A DNA stretch of 64,000 nt from Nitrospira sp. (GCA_030692565.1 JAUYAO010000031.1:79925-143924), one strand, 5' to 3'. Positions 35,980 to 45,565 are shown, numbered from the stretch's first letter. Notes: generated from the letters alone by a model not told the origin. Made by a program: numbers and translations.

Positions 35980-36204
35980 AGGGCCTTGACTGCCTGGATG
36001 AGCAAAACGGATCGCAAATAGCATATGGGCAAAAGATACTCTTTCGTGAACGGCCTGACAAGGCAATCTTTTCAATTCCCATCGCTGTTGTGCCTGACAG
36101 CTTAGATTCAAGGACCATCTCACAAGGCCAATAGGTTTGGGGTACTTCGCAGATTGGTCAGTCGGACTGTGTCGAACTCGATGACGCCAGTTTGCCGAAC
36201 GAGG

Positions 36205-36435
36205 ATGACTGAATCTCTCAGAACCAGGGGCGTGCCACCGGAGCAGATCCCACTCTTTTTCGGGAAGTACTTCGCGTTTCTGAAAAGCGAACTGGGCGTC
36301 GACATCTACGGGAATCAAACCATGATGCTGCTCTACAACATCGATCCGGCGCGAGTCGCCGATTCGGTCACCCCCGTTCCACTGGCCAAGATAGTGGACC
36401 TGTTCGCGTCAGCCGACCGAATGATTGTGTATTAG
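36205..36435 (+). CDS. Hypothetical small protein, possibly a C-terminal fragment
   Basis: 76 residues from ATG 36205 (RGVPPEQIPLFFGKYFAFLK then NQTMMLLYNIDPARVADSVT). The composition is coding-like but the sequence starts abruptly, with a GAGG directly against the ATG, so this may be the tail of a longer, lost gene. No family recognised. It precedes the small Cys-rich protein and the efflux operon on the same strand. Bases 35980-36204 show no other clear gene. Confidence 0.38.
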   Translation: MTESLRTRGVPPEQIPLFFGKYFAFLKSELGVDIYGNQTMMLLYNIDPARVADSVTPVPLAKIVDLFASADRMIVY

Positions 36436-36480
36436 GAACACCGTGTTGACGCCCGAAATAGAGGGGAATAGACTGACGCT

Positions 36481-36852
36481 ATGCATGTACGTTTTCATCG
36501 TCCCCATGTAGTTCTCGCCTGCACGCTCATCGTGCTCTTTTTCGCGTTGAGCTTTAATGCCTATGCCTGTCTCCTGCCGGTGAATGGGGCCACGGCCGCT
36601 GCCATGGGCAATGGCTGTTCGACTCCGGATGAGCAACCGGTCTATCAGTTCTGCGATGCGTTTAAGACGCTCGGTGTGCAGTCGGCCGATAAGCTCCATG
36701 TCAGCAGTGACTGCCAGCCGATCTGTTCTGACGATACCGCCTCGTTAGCGCTACTGGTCATCGTGACCTCACAAAGCAGCCGCTTGTCCGATCATCCCAT
36801 GGTCGGTCCGCCTCAGGATCTCCTGCTCAAGATCTCCGTGCTTCGCATCTGA
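36481..36852 (+). CDS. Small exported Cys-containing protein upstream of CusCBA-type genes
   Basis: 123 residues with a signal-like segment (VVLACTLIVLFFALSFNAYA) and several Cys: YACLLPVN, GCSTPDEQPVYQFCDAF, SDCQPICSDD. Pro-Val-Tyr-Gln-Phe-Cys and the following Cys suggest a secreted disulfide-bonded or metal-interacting peptide. Position directly upstream of the efflux operon suggests a copper-related role, an inference only. A hydrophobic patch near residue 85-92 is also present. Confidence 0.6.
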   Translation: MHVRFHRPHVVLACTLIVLFFALSFNAYACLLPVNGATAAAMGNGCSTPDEQPVYQFCDAFKTLGVQSADKLHVSSDCQPICSDDTASLALLVIVTSQSSRLSDHPMVGPPQDLLLKISVLRI

Positions 36853-37008
36853 TCTCCCCGGCCCATACCTCGTAATCGGTCCATTGCAATAATCTGTGCT
36901 GCACGATGCTCGGTTTCGGCGTCCGGCCTGCCGTCTCATTCTTTTGGGCGCGTACGACCAGAGCAGAGATTGGGCATCGAGCGTGGGGGAACTCTGGGAG
37001 GTCTTGCT

Positions 37009-38298
37009 ATGAGACAGAATAGACGACGTCAATGTGTGGCTATCGCGTCAGTGCTGATGATGGTGTTCAGCAGCGGACTGTCGAGGGCCCACAGCCCCGA
37101 CTCTGCACCACGCAATCGTTTGGTGTTACCGGAATTGATCCAGGAGGTCCTGGCCAAGAATCCCGAGCTGCTGGCGGCGCGCAAGCAATGGGAAGCGGCC
37201 ACGACTCGGAGTACGCAGGTGCGGTCGCTGGAGGACCCGACGCTGTCAGTCCAGTTGTGGAATATCCCGCAGACCTTCAATGTCACGCAGGCGCAGAACA
37301 CGATCTTCGGGCTCTCGCAGAGTTTCCCGTTCCCCGGCAAACTCGCGCTCAAAGGCGACGTGGCGAGTCGTGCGGCCGAGATGACCGAGCAAGCGGTCCG
37401 TGCGAAGGAACGGGAGTTGGTCGCTCGCCTAAAACAGACCTACTACGATCTGTTTCTCACGCACAAGGCGATCCAGATTCATCAGGAACACGTCGCCCTG
37501 CTCGGACAGTTCGTCGAAAGTACGACTGCAAAGTTCCGGACGGGCAAGGGAAGCCAAGCCGATGTCCTCAAAGCCCAGGTCGAGTTGTCGCTGTTGTTTC
37601 AGCAACTGCCCGTCCTGGAACAGCGCCGCGAGACGGCCGAAGCGATGCTGAACACGCTGCTGGATCGGGATCCCACCTCATCCTTGGACCTTCCTCAAGA
37701 GCCGTCTCAGATCCCGCTCGACAACACCCTCGACGATCTCCACCGGCTCGCGCTCACCGACCGGCCGGAGCTCAAGGTCGCCGAACTGGCCGTGCAACGG
37801 AACGAGCAGTCCCTCACGCTGGCCCAGCGGCAGTACTACCCGGATTTTCAAGTGGCGTTTCAGCGCTTCCAGAATTTTCAGACCAACGACGGGTTCGGCG
37901 CTTACGTAGCGATGAGTATCCCCTTCGCGTTCTGGACCAAACCGAAGTATGACGCCAGCGTACAGGAAGCTGCGGCCGCGGTGTCGACCGCTCGGGCACA
38001 GCACCATACCGTAGAAAACCTGACTCGTTTTCAGATCAAAGACCTTCTGGCCAGGCTTCGGGCGACCGACCAGACAGCCACGTTGTACCGCACCACCATC
38101 TTGCCCCAGGCCGAGCAAAGCCTGGAAGCCGCGCGTGTCGGGTATCGGACGGGCAAAGCAGGGTTTCTAGATCTGATCGAGACCCAGCGGGCGTGGCGAG
38201 GATTTCAGCTTGAGTACGTCAAGACCCTCGTAGATCGACAGCATCGACTGGCTGAACTTGAGCAGGTCGTTGGGGTCGATCTCGATCGTCAGCACTAA
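37009..38298 (+). CDS. TolC/CusC-like outer membrane efflux protein
   Basis: 429 residues with a signal peptide (VAIASVLMMVFSSGLSRAHS). It shows the paired outer-membrane efflux domains: LPELIQEVLAKNPELLAARK, GLSQSFPFPGKLALKGDVAS, YDLFLTHKAIQIHQEHVALL, and in the second half ALTDRPELKVAELAVQRNEQ. This is the CusC/CzcC-type channel that completes an RND pump across the outer membrane. The ATG at 37009 is preceded by GGAGG; an in-frame TTG 13 codons upstream is less likely. It is the first gene of a three-gene operon with CusB and CusA. Confidence 0.9.
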   Translation: MRQNRRRQCVAIASVLMMVFSSGLSRAHSPDSAPRNRLVLPELIQEVLAKNPELLAARKQWEAATTRSTQVRSLEDPTLSVQLWNIPQTFNVTQAQNTIFGLSQSFPFPGKLALKGDVASRAAEMTEQAVRAKERELVARLKQTYYDLFLTHKAIQIHQEHVALLGQFVESTTAKFRTGKGSQADVLKAQVELSLLFQQLPVLEQRRETAEAMLNTLLDRDPTSSLDLPQEPSQIPLDNTLDDLHRLALTDRPELKVAELAVQRNEQSLTLAQRQYYPDFQVAFQRFQNFQTNDGFGAYVAMSIPFAFWTKPKYDASVQEAAAAVSTARAQHHTVENLTRFQIKDLLARLRATDQTATLYRTTILPQAEQSLEAARVGYRTGKAGFLDLIETQRAWRGFQLEYVKTLVDRQHRLAELEQVVGVDLDRQH

Positions 38299-38322
38299 TT
38301 CGGACTCAAAGGAGAACTCCTC

Positions 38323-40008
38323 ATGAATCGACAGACATCCATAAACAGTTTCGTGATTGGCGCTGTGGCCATCGGTGTGATGGCCGGAGTCGCTGGTGGT
38401 TTCTTCATCGCTCACAGAATGACGACGGGGGACATGAAGCAGGGGGAGATGAACGGGATGCCGATGGAGGGCACGATGTCCATGAAAGACATGGCACCCG
38501 TGGGAGAAGCAGGCGCCTCGGCGCCCGCGAGGCGGGTGGGTGAGATAGGAGGCATGTCCGGAGCGCCGTCGGGGGCGGTGGTGGTTCCGGCTGTGATGAG
38601 GCAGCTGATCGGAGTCCGGAGTGCCTCGGTCACCTCCGCATCCTTGGGGCAAGAGATCCGCGCGGTCGGCACGGTCGGCTATGACGAGCGTGGCTTGACG
38701 CAGGTCACCGTGAAAACGTCCGGGTGGGTGCGAGAGGTCTTTGTCGATTCGATCGGTCGCCCGGTCCGGACAGGCGAACCCCTCTTTACCCTCTACTCAC
38801 CGGACCTTCTGGCCACGCAAGACGAATATCTTCTGGCCGTGAAAACGCAAGACCAACTGGCGGCCAGTCCACTTGCTGCCGTCACAGCCAATGCGGCGTC
38901 CCTCGTCGCGAGTGCGCGGGAACGCCTTCGATTGTGGGATGTGACCGATGCGCAAATCGCGGCGCTGGCGCGTCGAGGGACAGCGGAGCCGGTGCTCACG
39001 GTCTATGCCCCGTCCTCCGGGATCGTTCTGAAGCGAGACGCCGTGCCAGGGAAATATGTGGAGCCAGGCACAACACTCTATGAGGTGGCGGATCTGTCCA
39101 CGGTCTGGATCTCCGCCGATATCTATGAGTCCGAAGTCGCGGCCGTGAAGCTCAATCAGCCCACCTCAGTCACGTTCGCGGCCTATCCAGGCACAACCTT
39201 TCGCGGCACGGTGGCCTATGTCTATCCGTCGTTGAATACCGAAGCCCGTACGGTGCGCGTGCGGGTGGACTTACCGAATCCTGGACTGAAGCTGAAGCCC
39301 GGCATGTACGGGAACGTCATCGTACAGACGGATACGGTCCATACCTTAGTCGTGCCGAAGGAAGCGGTGCTGGAGACGGGACTTCGCCAACTCGTGTTCA
39401 TGGATCGGGGGCAAGGCCGTTATGAGCCGGCGTCAGTCAAGTTAGGGCGTCGGAGTCAGGACTCTGTGGAAGTGCTGGAAGGACTCACCGCAGGAGATCG
39501 CATCGTCACCTCGGCCAATTTCTTGTTGGACGCAGAGAGCAAATTGGCCTCGGCGTCGAGCATGCAGGGCATGATGGGCCGGATCGGCATGGCTGATTGG
39601 CAGATGCGTGGCGCGCATGAAGGCAAGATGGAAGACATGTCGGGCATGGAGATGGGGAGTCAGAAGGGGATGACTGTGGCCGAGACCCGTCAGATGGACG
39701 GGCTCACGCTCTCACTCACTACGGTGCCGGAAAAACCCAAGGCCGGTGACGTACTGCTCCGGCTCAACGTGACAGATCAGGCCGGCAAGCCGGTGACTAA
39801 TGCGCAAGTATTCTTCGTCTATACCATGCCGATGCCGGGCATGGCCGATTCCAAGGCGCCGGCTCGCCCCACCAAGGCGGGGCTCTACGAAGGGACGGTG
39901 AGATTCGGCATGGGTGGCACCTGGGTGGTGACGGTCAAGGTGACGGTACCAGGGCGACCGCCGATTGCCGAAACGTTTCGGTTCTCGGTCGCCGGCGGAG
40001 GCATGTAA
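38323..40008 (+). CDS. RND periplasmic adaptor (CusB-like) with C-terminal FixH/YtkA-like domain
   Basis: 561 residues. One N-terminal membrane helix is followed by a Met-rich stretch (about 31-55, MTTGDMKQGEMNGMPMEG and on), then the adaptor core with lipoyl/barrel parts (VKTSGWVREVFVDSIGRPVR, YAPSSGIVLKRDAVPGKYVE). From about residue 470 it carries a second domain (LTLSLTTVPEKPKAGDVLLR, TMPMPGMADSKAP) like FixH/YtkA Cu-binding modules. Both Met clusters suggest copper or silver handling. It links CusA to the outer channel. AAAGGAGAACTCCTC precedes the ATG. Confidence 0.9.
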   Translation: MNRQTSINSFVIGAVAIGVMAGVAGGFFIAHRMTTGDMKQGEMNGMPMEGTMSMKDMAPVGEAGASAPARRVGEIGGMSGAPSGAVVVPAVMRQLIGVRSASVTSASLGQEIRAVGTVGYDERGLTQVTVKTSGWVREVFVDSIGRPVRTGEPLFTLYSPDLLATQDEYLLAVKTQDQLAASPLAAVTANAASLVASARERLRLWDVTDAQIAALARRGTAEPVLTVYAPSSGIVLKRDAVPGKYVEPGTTLYEVADLSTVWISADIYESEVAAVKLNQPTSVTFAAYPGTTFRGTVAYVYPSLNTEARTVRVRVDLPNPGLKLKPGMYGNVIVQTDTVHTLVVPKEAVLETGLRQLVFMDRGQGRYEPASVKLGRRSQDSVEVLEGLTAGDRIVTSANFLLDAESKLASASSMQGMMGRIGMADWQMRGAHEGKMEDMSGMEMGSQKGMTVAETRQMDGLTLSLTTVPEKPKAGDVLLRLNVTDQAGKPVTNAQVFFVYTMPMPGMADSKAPARPTKAGLYEGTVRFGMGGTWVVTVKVTVPGRPPIAETFRFSVAGGGM

Positions 40009-40014
40009 TCCATT

Positions 40015-43000
40015 ATGATCGCGCGACTCATTGAAGGAAGCGCCCGCAATCCGATTCTGGTCCTCCTCTGTGTCTTGTTGCTGGCTGCCTGGGGTGCATG
40101 GGCGGTCTTGCAGGTTCCGCTGGATGCGATTCCGGATCTGTCCGATGTCCAGGTGATCATCTACACCGAATGGTCGGGGCACAGCCCCACGTTGATTGAA
40201 GACCAGATCACCTATCCAATCGTCACGTCCCTACTCGCTGGGCCGAGCGTCAAACGGGTGCGGGGGGTCTCGGAGTATGGGGTCTCGTACGTGTACGTGA
40301 TCTTCGAAGACCGGACAGACGTGTACTGGGCGAGGAGCCGCGTGCTGGAATATCTTCAGAAGCTCACCGGAAAACTTCCGGCCGGCGTTACACCAACCTT
40401 GGGACCGGATGCTACGGGAGTCGGGTGGGTCTATCAGTACGCGTTGGTGGACGAATCTGGAGCACACGATCTGGCTCAGCTCCGCGGCCTTCAAGACTGG
40501 TACCTGCGCTACCAATTAGAAAGTGTGCCAGGAGTGGCAGAAGTGGCAGCGATCGGCGGGTTCGTCAAACAATATCAAATCGAGGTAGACCCGAACACGT
40601 TGGCCGCCTATCGATTGTCGATCAAGACGATCATCGAAGCGGTCCGGAACAGCAATGCGGAGGTGAGCGGCCGTGTCTTGGAAATGGCCGGCACGGAATA
40701 CGTGATTCGAGGGCGCGGCTACCTGCGCTCGGTTGAGGATATTGAATTAATCCCTGTCGGGACAGATGGTCGCGGCACGCCTACCTTGATTCGTGATATC
40801 GCCCATGTCCACATCGGGCCGGACCAGCGGCGAGGGATCGCTGAGTTGGACGGCAAGGGCCAGACCGTGGGAGGCATTGTGATCATGCGGGCCGGCGAAC
40901 ATGCGCTCGCCGTGATCGAGCGGATCAAAGCCCGGCTGGATGAGATCACACCAGCCCTGCCAAAGGGTGTGCACATTATTCCTACCTATGATCGATCAGA
41001 TCTCATTCATCGGGCCATCGCCGTGCTCCGCGAAAAGCTCGTGGAGGAGAGTGTCATCGTTAGCCTGGTCGCCGTGCTGTTTCTGTTCCATCTACGCAGT
41101 GCGTTGGTGGCCATCCTCATTCTGCCCGTGGCCGTGCTCCTCGCCTTCATTCCGATGGCCTACTTGAAGATCACGTCTAACATCATGTCGCTCGGTGGGA
41201 TCGCCATTGCTATTGGCGCAATGGTCGATGCCGCCATTGTGATGGTGGAGAACGCGCATAAGCGGTTGGAGCAACATCCCCATTCGGACAGGATTGAGAC
41301 CATCATCTCGGCGGCCAAAGAAGTCGGCCGTCCCTTGTTCTTCTCGCTGCTGGTGATCGCCGTGTCGTTCCTGCCGATTTTTGCCCTGGAAGCGCAGGAG
41401 AGTCGACTGTTTACGCCGTTGGCGTATACCAAGACATTTGCGATGCTCGCTGCCACCGGGCTCTCGGTGACGTTGGCTCCTGTGCTGATGGTCCTGCTGA
41501 TCCGGGGGCGTATCCGAGCGGAAGCCATAAATCCCTTGAACCGGCTGCTGATATTTTTATATCGGCCCATCCTTTCGGGTGCGTTGCGCGTTCGGTGGCT
41601 GACATTGGCGCTGGCAGTGGCGGCAGTCGGGCTCACGGTGCCGGTGTTCATGCGCCTGGGGGCTGAATTCATGCCACCACTGAACGAGGGGACCATCCTC
41701 TACATGCCAACCACCGTCCCCGGCCTTTCGATCCCCGAAGCGGCCAAGGTGTTGCAGGTCCAGGACCAGCTACTCACGACCTTTCCCGAAGTGGAGCGGG
41801 TGTTCGGCAAGATGGGGAAGGCCCCCACGGCCACCGATCCGGCCTTTGTCGGGATGGCTGAGATCACAGTCACCCTCAAACCGGAAGCGCACTGGCGACC
41901 CGGCATGACCTGGGACCGTTTGCTGGATGAGATGGATGCCAAGCTGCGCATTCCTGGCTTTCCGAACATTTGGTGGATGCCGATCCAGACCCGCACGGAA
42001 ATGATCACGACCGGTGTCCGAAGTCCCGTCGGGATTAAAGTCCTGGGACCGGATCTGAAGATGATTGAGAAAATTGGAATAGACATCGAGCAGGTCCTGG
42101 CGAGCGTGCCAGGCACCAAGAGCGCATTCGCGGAACGGCTCAACGAAGGGTACTATCTGGACCTGATCGTGAACCGACGCGAAGCGGCCCGCTACGGCCT
42201 GACGGTGGGAGATGTGCAAGCGGTCATTACTACAGCCATAGGGGGAGAAACCGTCACGACCACGGTCGAGGGGCGGGAGCGGTATCCGGTCACGGTCCGC
42301 TATCAGCGTGAGCTGCGCGATGACCCTGACCGGCTCAAGCGGGTGCTGATCCCCACATCAAGTGGTACGCAGATCCCACTCGGACAGGTCGCGGAGATGG
42401 TGATCACGCAGGGGCCGACGTCGATCGCGGATGAGGCCGGGGCGCTGGCCGGTCTCGTGTCGGTTGCGGTCAGTGGACGCGACTTGCGCGGCTATGTCCA
42501 GGACGCCCAACGAGCGGTTCGAGACCGGGTAACAGTACCTCCTGGGTACCGACTGATTTGGACCGGTCAATACGAGCATCTGGTGCGGGCTGAAGAGCGA
42601 TTAAAGCTGGTCGTCCCCATAACTCTGGCCTTGATCCTCTTGTTGCTGTATCTGAATTTTCGGTCGCTGGCGAAATCGCTGATCGTGCTGCTGTCCGTCC
42701 CCTTCGCCGCGATCGGGGCGATCTGGTATCTCGACTATCTGGGCTACAACCTCAGCGTGGCGGTCTGGGTGGGCATCATCGCGCTGGCCGGTGTGGCGGC
42801 GGAGACGGGCGTGGTGATGCTCGTCTATCTGGACGAAGCCTATGAGCGTCGAGTGCGTGAAGGTCGCATGACGACCGTTCACGACCTGCGCGAAACCATC
42901 ATGGAGGGCGCAGTTCAGCGGGTCCGGCCCAAGATGATGACCGTCGCCGCGATTATGGGCGGGTTGCTCCCGATCATGTGGACCACCGGCACGGGCGCCG

Positions 43001-43128
43001 ACGTGATGAAACGGATTGCCGCGCCCATGATTGGCGGCATGGTGAGCTCGACAGTGCTCACGCTGCTGGTGATTCCGGTCCTCTATGGCCTGTGGCGTGG
43101 ACCATGGTCAAGGCCTGGCATCAAGTGA
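40015..43128 (+). CDS. CusA/CzcA family heavy-metal efflux RND transporter
   Basis: 1037 residues, the typical pump length with 12 membrane helices and two large periplasmic loops. CusA-type signature AIGAMVDAAIVMVENAHKRL lies near residue 400, and the C-terminal half has GIIALAGVAAETGVVMLVYL. The signature AIAIGAMVDAA resembles monovalent-metal CusA more than divalent CzcA (which has extra acidic residues), favouring copper/silver export. It begins six bases after the adaptor gene stop (starting ATTATG), so co-transcription is expected. The pump uses the proton gradient. Confidence 0.93.
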   Translation: MIARLIEGSARNPILVLLCVLLLAAWGAWAVLQVPLDAIPDLSDVQVIIYTEWSGHSPTLIEDQITYPIVTSLLAGPSVKRVRGVSEYGVSYVYVIFEDRTDVYWARSRVLEYLQKLTGKLPAGVTPTLGPDATGVGWVYQYALVDESGAHDLAQLRGLQDWYLRYQLESVPGVAEVAAIGGFVKQYQIEVDPNTLAAYRLSIKTIIEAVRNSNAEVSGRVLEMAGTEYVIRGRGYLRSVEDIELIPVGTDGRGTPTLIRDIAHVHIGPDQRRGIAELDGKGQTVGGIVIMRAGEHALAVIERIKARLDEITPALPKGVHIIPTYDRSDLIHRAIAVLREKLVEESVIVSLVAVLFLFHLRSALVAILILPVAVLLAFIPMAYLKITSNIMSLGGIAIAIGAMVDAAIVMVENAHKRLEQHPHSDRIETIISAAKEVGRPLFFSLLVIAVSFLPIFALEAQESRLFTPLAYTKTFAMLAATGLSVTLAPVLMVLLIRGRIRAEAINPLNRLLIFLYRPILSGALRVRWLTLALAVAAVGLTVPVFMRLGAEFMPPLNEGTILYMPTTVPGLSIPEAAKVLQVQDQLLTTFPEVERVFGKMGKAPTATDPAFVGMAEITVTLKPEAHWRPGMTWDRLLDEMDAKLRIPGFPNIWWMPIQTRTEMITTGVRSPVGIKVLGPDLKMIEKIGIDIEQVLASVPGTKSAFAERLNEGYYLDLIVNRREAARYGLTVGDVQAVITTAIGGETVTTTVEGRERYPVTVRYQRELRDDPDRLKRVLIPTSSGTQIPLGQVAEMVITQGPTSIADEAGALAGLVSVAVSGRDLRGYVQDAQRAVRDRVTVPPGYRLIWTGQYEHLVRAEERLKLVVPITLALILLLLYLNFRSLAKSLIVLLSVPFAAIGAIWYLDYLGYNLSVAVWVGIIALAGVAAETGVVMLVYLDEAYERRVREGRMTTVHDLRETIMEGAVQRVRPKMMTVAAIMGGLLPIMWTTGTGADVMKRIAAPMIGGMVSSTVLTLLVIPVLYGLWRGPWSRPGIK

Positions 43129-43235
43129 TGATTCTGGTGGATGCGCATCGATGTGCTGGGGTCACTGTGAGATGGCCCCGATCTCGCTGAGTCAATAGAC
43201 GCTCCGGAGTGCAGTCGGCCTGCACAAAGAGGCTG

Positions 43236-43613
43236 TTAGAGGCTCTTCCGATTTCGGAAGTAGTTCCAGACATCAATCGTATCGAGCACCAGGGAGATGG
43301 CCATGGAGACCGACAAGATGAGCAAATACTGTTTGAATGAAGCTTCAGCGGTAGGAATCTTGATCACGATATAGGCCAGCAACGGGATCCATGGGAAGTG
43401 GCCGAGCCCAAGGATCTTGGTGAATCCATATCGCGCATAGAGCCCCATCATCAGCATCGCGCTCGCGAGAAAATTCATGAAGATGAGCTGGGCGACCGCT
43501 TCCTGCCAGAAGGCGAGACTGGCCATGTTGACGAGCATGAGAAACAGTACCCACAGGGAGACCCATACGGGCTGCTCCATCAATTCAATGAAAAATCGTA
43601 ATGGGTTTCTCAT
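43236..43613 (-). CDS. Hypothetical four-helix inner-membrane protein
   Basis: 125 residues with about four membrane helices: VWVSLWVLFLMLVNMASLAF, LIFMNFLASAMLMMGLYARY, IPLLAYIVIKI and LLILSVSMAISLVLDTIDV. It ends VWNYFRNRKSL. The same fold recurs in small proteins of several Nitrospirota and Proteobacteria, but I cannot name a family. The start is placed at ATG 43613; 16 upstream codons (MITNTRLIPIIRRN) look less likely. Transcribed in the same direction as the DsrE gene behind it. Confidence 0.72.
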   Translation of the reverse strand: MRNPLRFFIELMEQPVWVSLWVLFLMLVNMASLAFWQEAVAQLIFMNFLASAMLMMGLYARYGFTKILGLGHFPWIPLLAYIVIKIPTAEASFKQYLLILSVSMAISLVLDTIDVWNYFRNRKSL

Positions 43614-43724
43614 GCCTGAATTCCTTCTGATGATTGGGATCAGCCGTGTGTTGGTGATCACTGATAAGGGGCGGACACCCGGCTGGATCGATAGCGCCGA
43701 CCGGATGTCCGCTGGACTACCGCA

Positions 43725-44081
43725 CTAGAACGTGATGACCTGATACCCCTGAGACACAAGCTTCTTGAAGCTTGGATGGCCGTCGTATTCGCCTGCCAGC
43801 TTCACTCCGCAGGCCACGACTTTGTCCTTCACACCGAACGCCCCGGCGCAAAAGTCGCACGCCCCGCTGATTCGATCTTTCACCGCCACGTAGAGCCCGT
43901 GGGCCATGTGATCGGGCTTCTCCAGTTCCGGAATCCACTTGGGCCCGGCGCCATCGAAAATGAGTTGAACGTCGTCGTGGGCGTCCTTGAACTCTTTGAC
44001 AGCTTCCATCGCATTCACCACGCGCCCGAGGCTTTCATGAGTCTCCGTATCAGCCAAAATCACAATGGCGACTTTCGACAT
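43725..44081 (-). CDS. DsrE family protein (copy 1)
   Basis: 118 residues, cytoplasmic. Compact alpha/beta fold with AIVILADTETHESLGRVVNA and the Cys cluster GACDFCAGAFGVKDKVVACGV. DsrE-like proteins transfer or sense sulfur via Cys residues, and the Cys positions here match those in the 50230-50604 paralog (GASCGCADVFG and ACGV). The substrate is unknown. AAAGGAGTGCACG precedes the ATG. It is divergent from the zinc-ribbon/tautomerase/AhpD operon, with two TGTRR-N6-TYACA sites between them. Confidence 0.87.
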   Translation of the reverse strand: MSKVAIVILADTETHESLGRVVNAMEAVKEFKDAHDDVQLIFDGAGPKWIPELEKPDHMAHGLYVAVKDRISGACDFCAGAFGVKDKVVACGVKLAGEYDGHPSFKKLVSQGYQVITF

Positions 44082-44204
44082 CGTGCACTCCTTTCAAGAG
44101 ACAAACAGATAAATGATGATGAACATCTCCGCCTCCTGTGTGTGGCGGAAGCGACCTCATGCCGCAACGATCGCGCACTCTACCGTCGATAGGCTTGGTG
44201 CATC

Positions 44205-44265
44205 TGTAGTCTGGCTTACATTACCCGACTTCATTTTTTTCCGAAAACGTGTGGTGTGCCTTACA
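44205..44265. promoter_or_regulatory. Two CRP/FNR-like sites between dsrE and zinc-ribbon genes
   Basis: Two imperfect inverted repeats lie in the divergent region: TGTAG-TCTGGC-TTACA (44205-44220) and TGTGG-TGTGCC-TTACA (44250-44265), centres 45 bases apart. They match the TGTRR-N6-TYACA element found upstream of the Met-rich peptide, the bufferin operon and the TVP38 gene. The regulator is inferred, not seen. Confidence 0.5.
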
Positions 44266-44338
44266 GAAGATTGGCGAGGCCCCGCGTAGGATCGTGCGCA
44301 GGATACGAACACACCTATCACGCATAAGGAGGTGCGCT

Positions 44339-44551
44339 ATGACCTGCGAACGATGCGGTGGCCTGATGGTGAGCGAGCGGATCTATGATCTTCAGGGGAT
44401 GAACAGCGACCTCTGTGCGACCGGCTATCGCTGCCTGCTCTGTGGAGATTTGGTGGACACGGTCATTCTCGCGAACCGATCGCGCTCGACCGGCGCGGTC
44501 GAGCCAATGACGCTCAGGAGACCTCGCATGCAGCGCCTCGTAGCGGTATAA
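44339..44551 (+). CDS. Small zinc-ribbon-like protein
   Basis: 70 residues with Cys pairs TCERCGG near the start and YRCLLCGD near residue 30 that could bind one zinc; the intervening SDLCATG holds a further Cys. The C-terminus is basic (RPRMQRLVAV). Such small zinc-ribbon proteins often regulate or scaffold stress enzymes. AAGGAGG lies just upstream. It opens a three-gene group with the tautomerase and the AhpD-like gene. Confidence 0.68.
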   Translation: MTCERCGGLMVSERIYDLQGMNSDLCATGYRCLLCGDLVDTVILANRSRSTGAVEPMTLRRPRMQRLVAV

Positions 44552-44673
44552 GTCACGGCGTGATCACCAATATGGTCACGCGTAGGCAAGCCGATAGTAG
44601 ACAGAGAGCTATTTCAACTTGTTGTGCCACATCGATCCAGAGCAAGGAATCCACCGGAAAATGGGATGAATGT

Positions 44674-44895
44674 ATGCCACTCGCGCAATTAAAAGGCCTC
44701 AGTGGTTTCCTCAGCACAGAGCAAAAGCAGGAGCTGATTCAAAAGGTGACGGATGCGATCGTCTCGGTCGAAGGAGAAGGGTTGCGGCCCGTGACCTGGG
44801 TGATTATTGAGGACGTCCCGTCAGGTCAGTGGGGCGTCGGCGGAACACCTGTCACGACCGAAGGGCTGAAGAAGATGGCCGCACAAGGGAAGTAA
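44674..44895 (+). CDS. 4-oxalocrotonate tautomerase family protein
   Basis: 73 residues. It begins Met-Pro (MPLAQLKG), the catalytic N-terminal proline after Met removal, and has LIQKVTDAIVSVEGEGLRPV and VIIEDVPSGQWGVGG, as in small tautomerases. It isomerises unsaturated ketones or works in aromatic ring cleavage. The ATG at 44674 gives the required Pro; the longer upstream frame is unrelated. It sits between the zinc-ribbon and the AhpD-like gene, suggesting handling of reactive unsaturated compounds. Confidence 0.82.
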   Translation: MPLAQLKGLSGFLSTEQKQELIQKVTDAIVSVEGEGLRPVTWVIIEDVPSGQWGVGGTPVTTEGLKKMAAQGK

Positions 44896-44928
44896 CCGAA
44901 GTTCATATCAGGAGGGAGGATTATTATC

Positions 44929-45492
44929 ATGAAATTTCAGATCCACACGAAAGACACGGCTCCGGAAGCGTCGCGGGCGACACTCGACGCCACCGCGAAG
45001 AAATACGGGTTTGTGCCAAATTTATATGGTGTGCTGGCCGAATCGCCGTCGGCGGTACAAGCCTATGCGGGGATCAATAAAGCGCTGGAACAGAGTGCGC
45101 TCACGCCAGTTGAGCAGCAGATCGTGACGTTGACAGTCAGTGCCGCCAATGGCGGTACCTACTGCATGGGGGCCCATTCCACGGTGGCGCAGATGGTCCA
45201 TATGCCTGAGCAGCTTCTCGCAGAACTGCGGGAGCAGCGCGACCTTTCCGACGCGAAGCTTAATGCACTGCGCCTATTGGTTGTCTCCGTCCTGCACCAC
45301 CGAGGATGGGTGCCAGAGGCGGAGCTTACGCAATGTGCAGCGGCAGGCTACACTGAGCGGCATGTGTTGGATGTACTTACCATCGTGGCGCTCAAGACCC
45401 TGAGTAACTACGTGAACCACATCGCCCATACCCCGCTTGACTCTCAGTTTGTGGCGCAAGCGTGGACGTCACAGGCAGCTACGGTTGCCTGA
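44929..45492 (+). CDS. Carboxymuconolactone decarboxylase/AhpD-like protein (copy 1)
   Basis: 187 residues. The fold motif TPVEQQIVTLTVSAANGGTYC then MGAHSTVAQM resembles the AhpD peroxidase region E-x11-CxxC-x3-H, but only the second Cys remains (Thr replaces the first). It is therefore unlikely to run a disulfide peroxidase cycle. Its paralog at 48748-49317 keeps both Cys (QCAYCLSAH). Other shared parts: KYGFVPNLYGVLAESPSAVQ and NYVNHIA. AGGAGGGAGG lies upstream. Confidence 0.86.
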   Translation: MKFQIHTKDTAPEASRATLDATAKKYGFVPNLYGVLAESPSAVQAYAGINKALEQSALTPVEQQIVTLTVSAANGGTYCMGAHSTVAQMVHMPEQLLAELREQRDLSDAKLNALRLLVVSVLHHRGWVPEAELTQCAAAGYTERHVLDVLTIVALKTLSNYVNHIAHTPLDSQFVAQAWTSQAATVA

Positions 45493-45529
45493 CACAGCCT
45501 TTCATCTGCTCAAGTCCGGCACGAATGAA

Positions 45530-45565
45530 GGAGGGGCCTGCGCCTGTGAAGACGCGGGCCCCTCC
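45530..45565 (+). terminator. GC hairpin after the AhpD-like gene
   Basis: Arms 45530-45541 and 45554-45565 form a 12-base stem (one G-T mismatch) with a 12-base loop, in the 153-base space between convergent genes. No T-run follows, but the position suits a bidirectional terminator. Confidence 0.5.
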
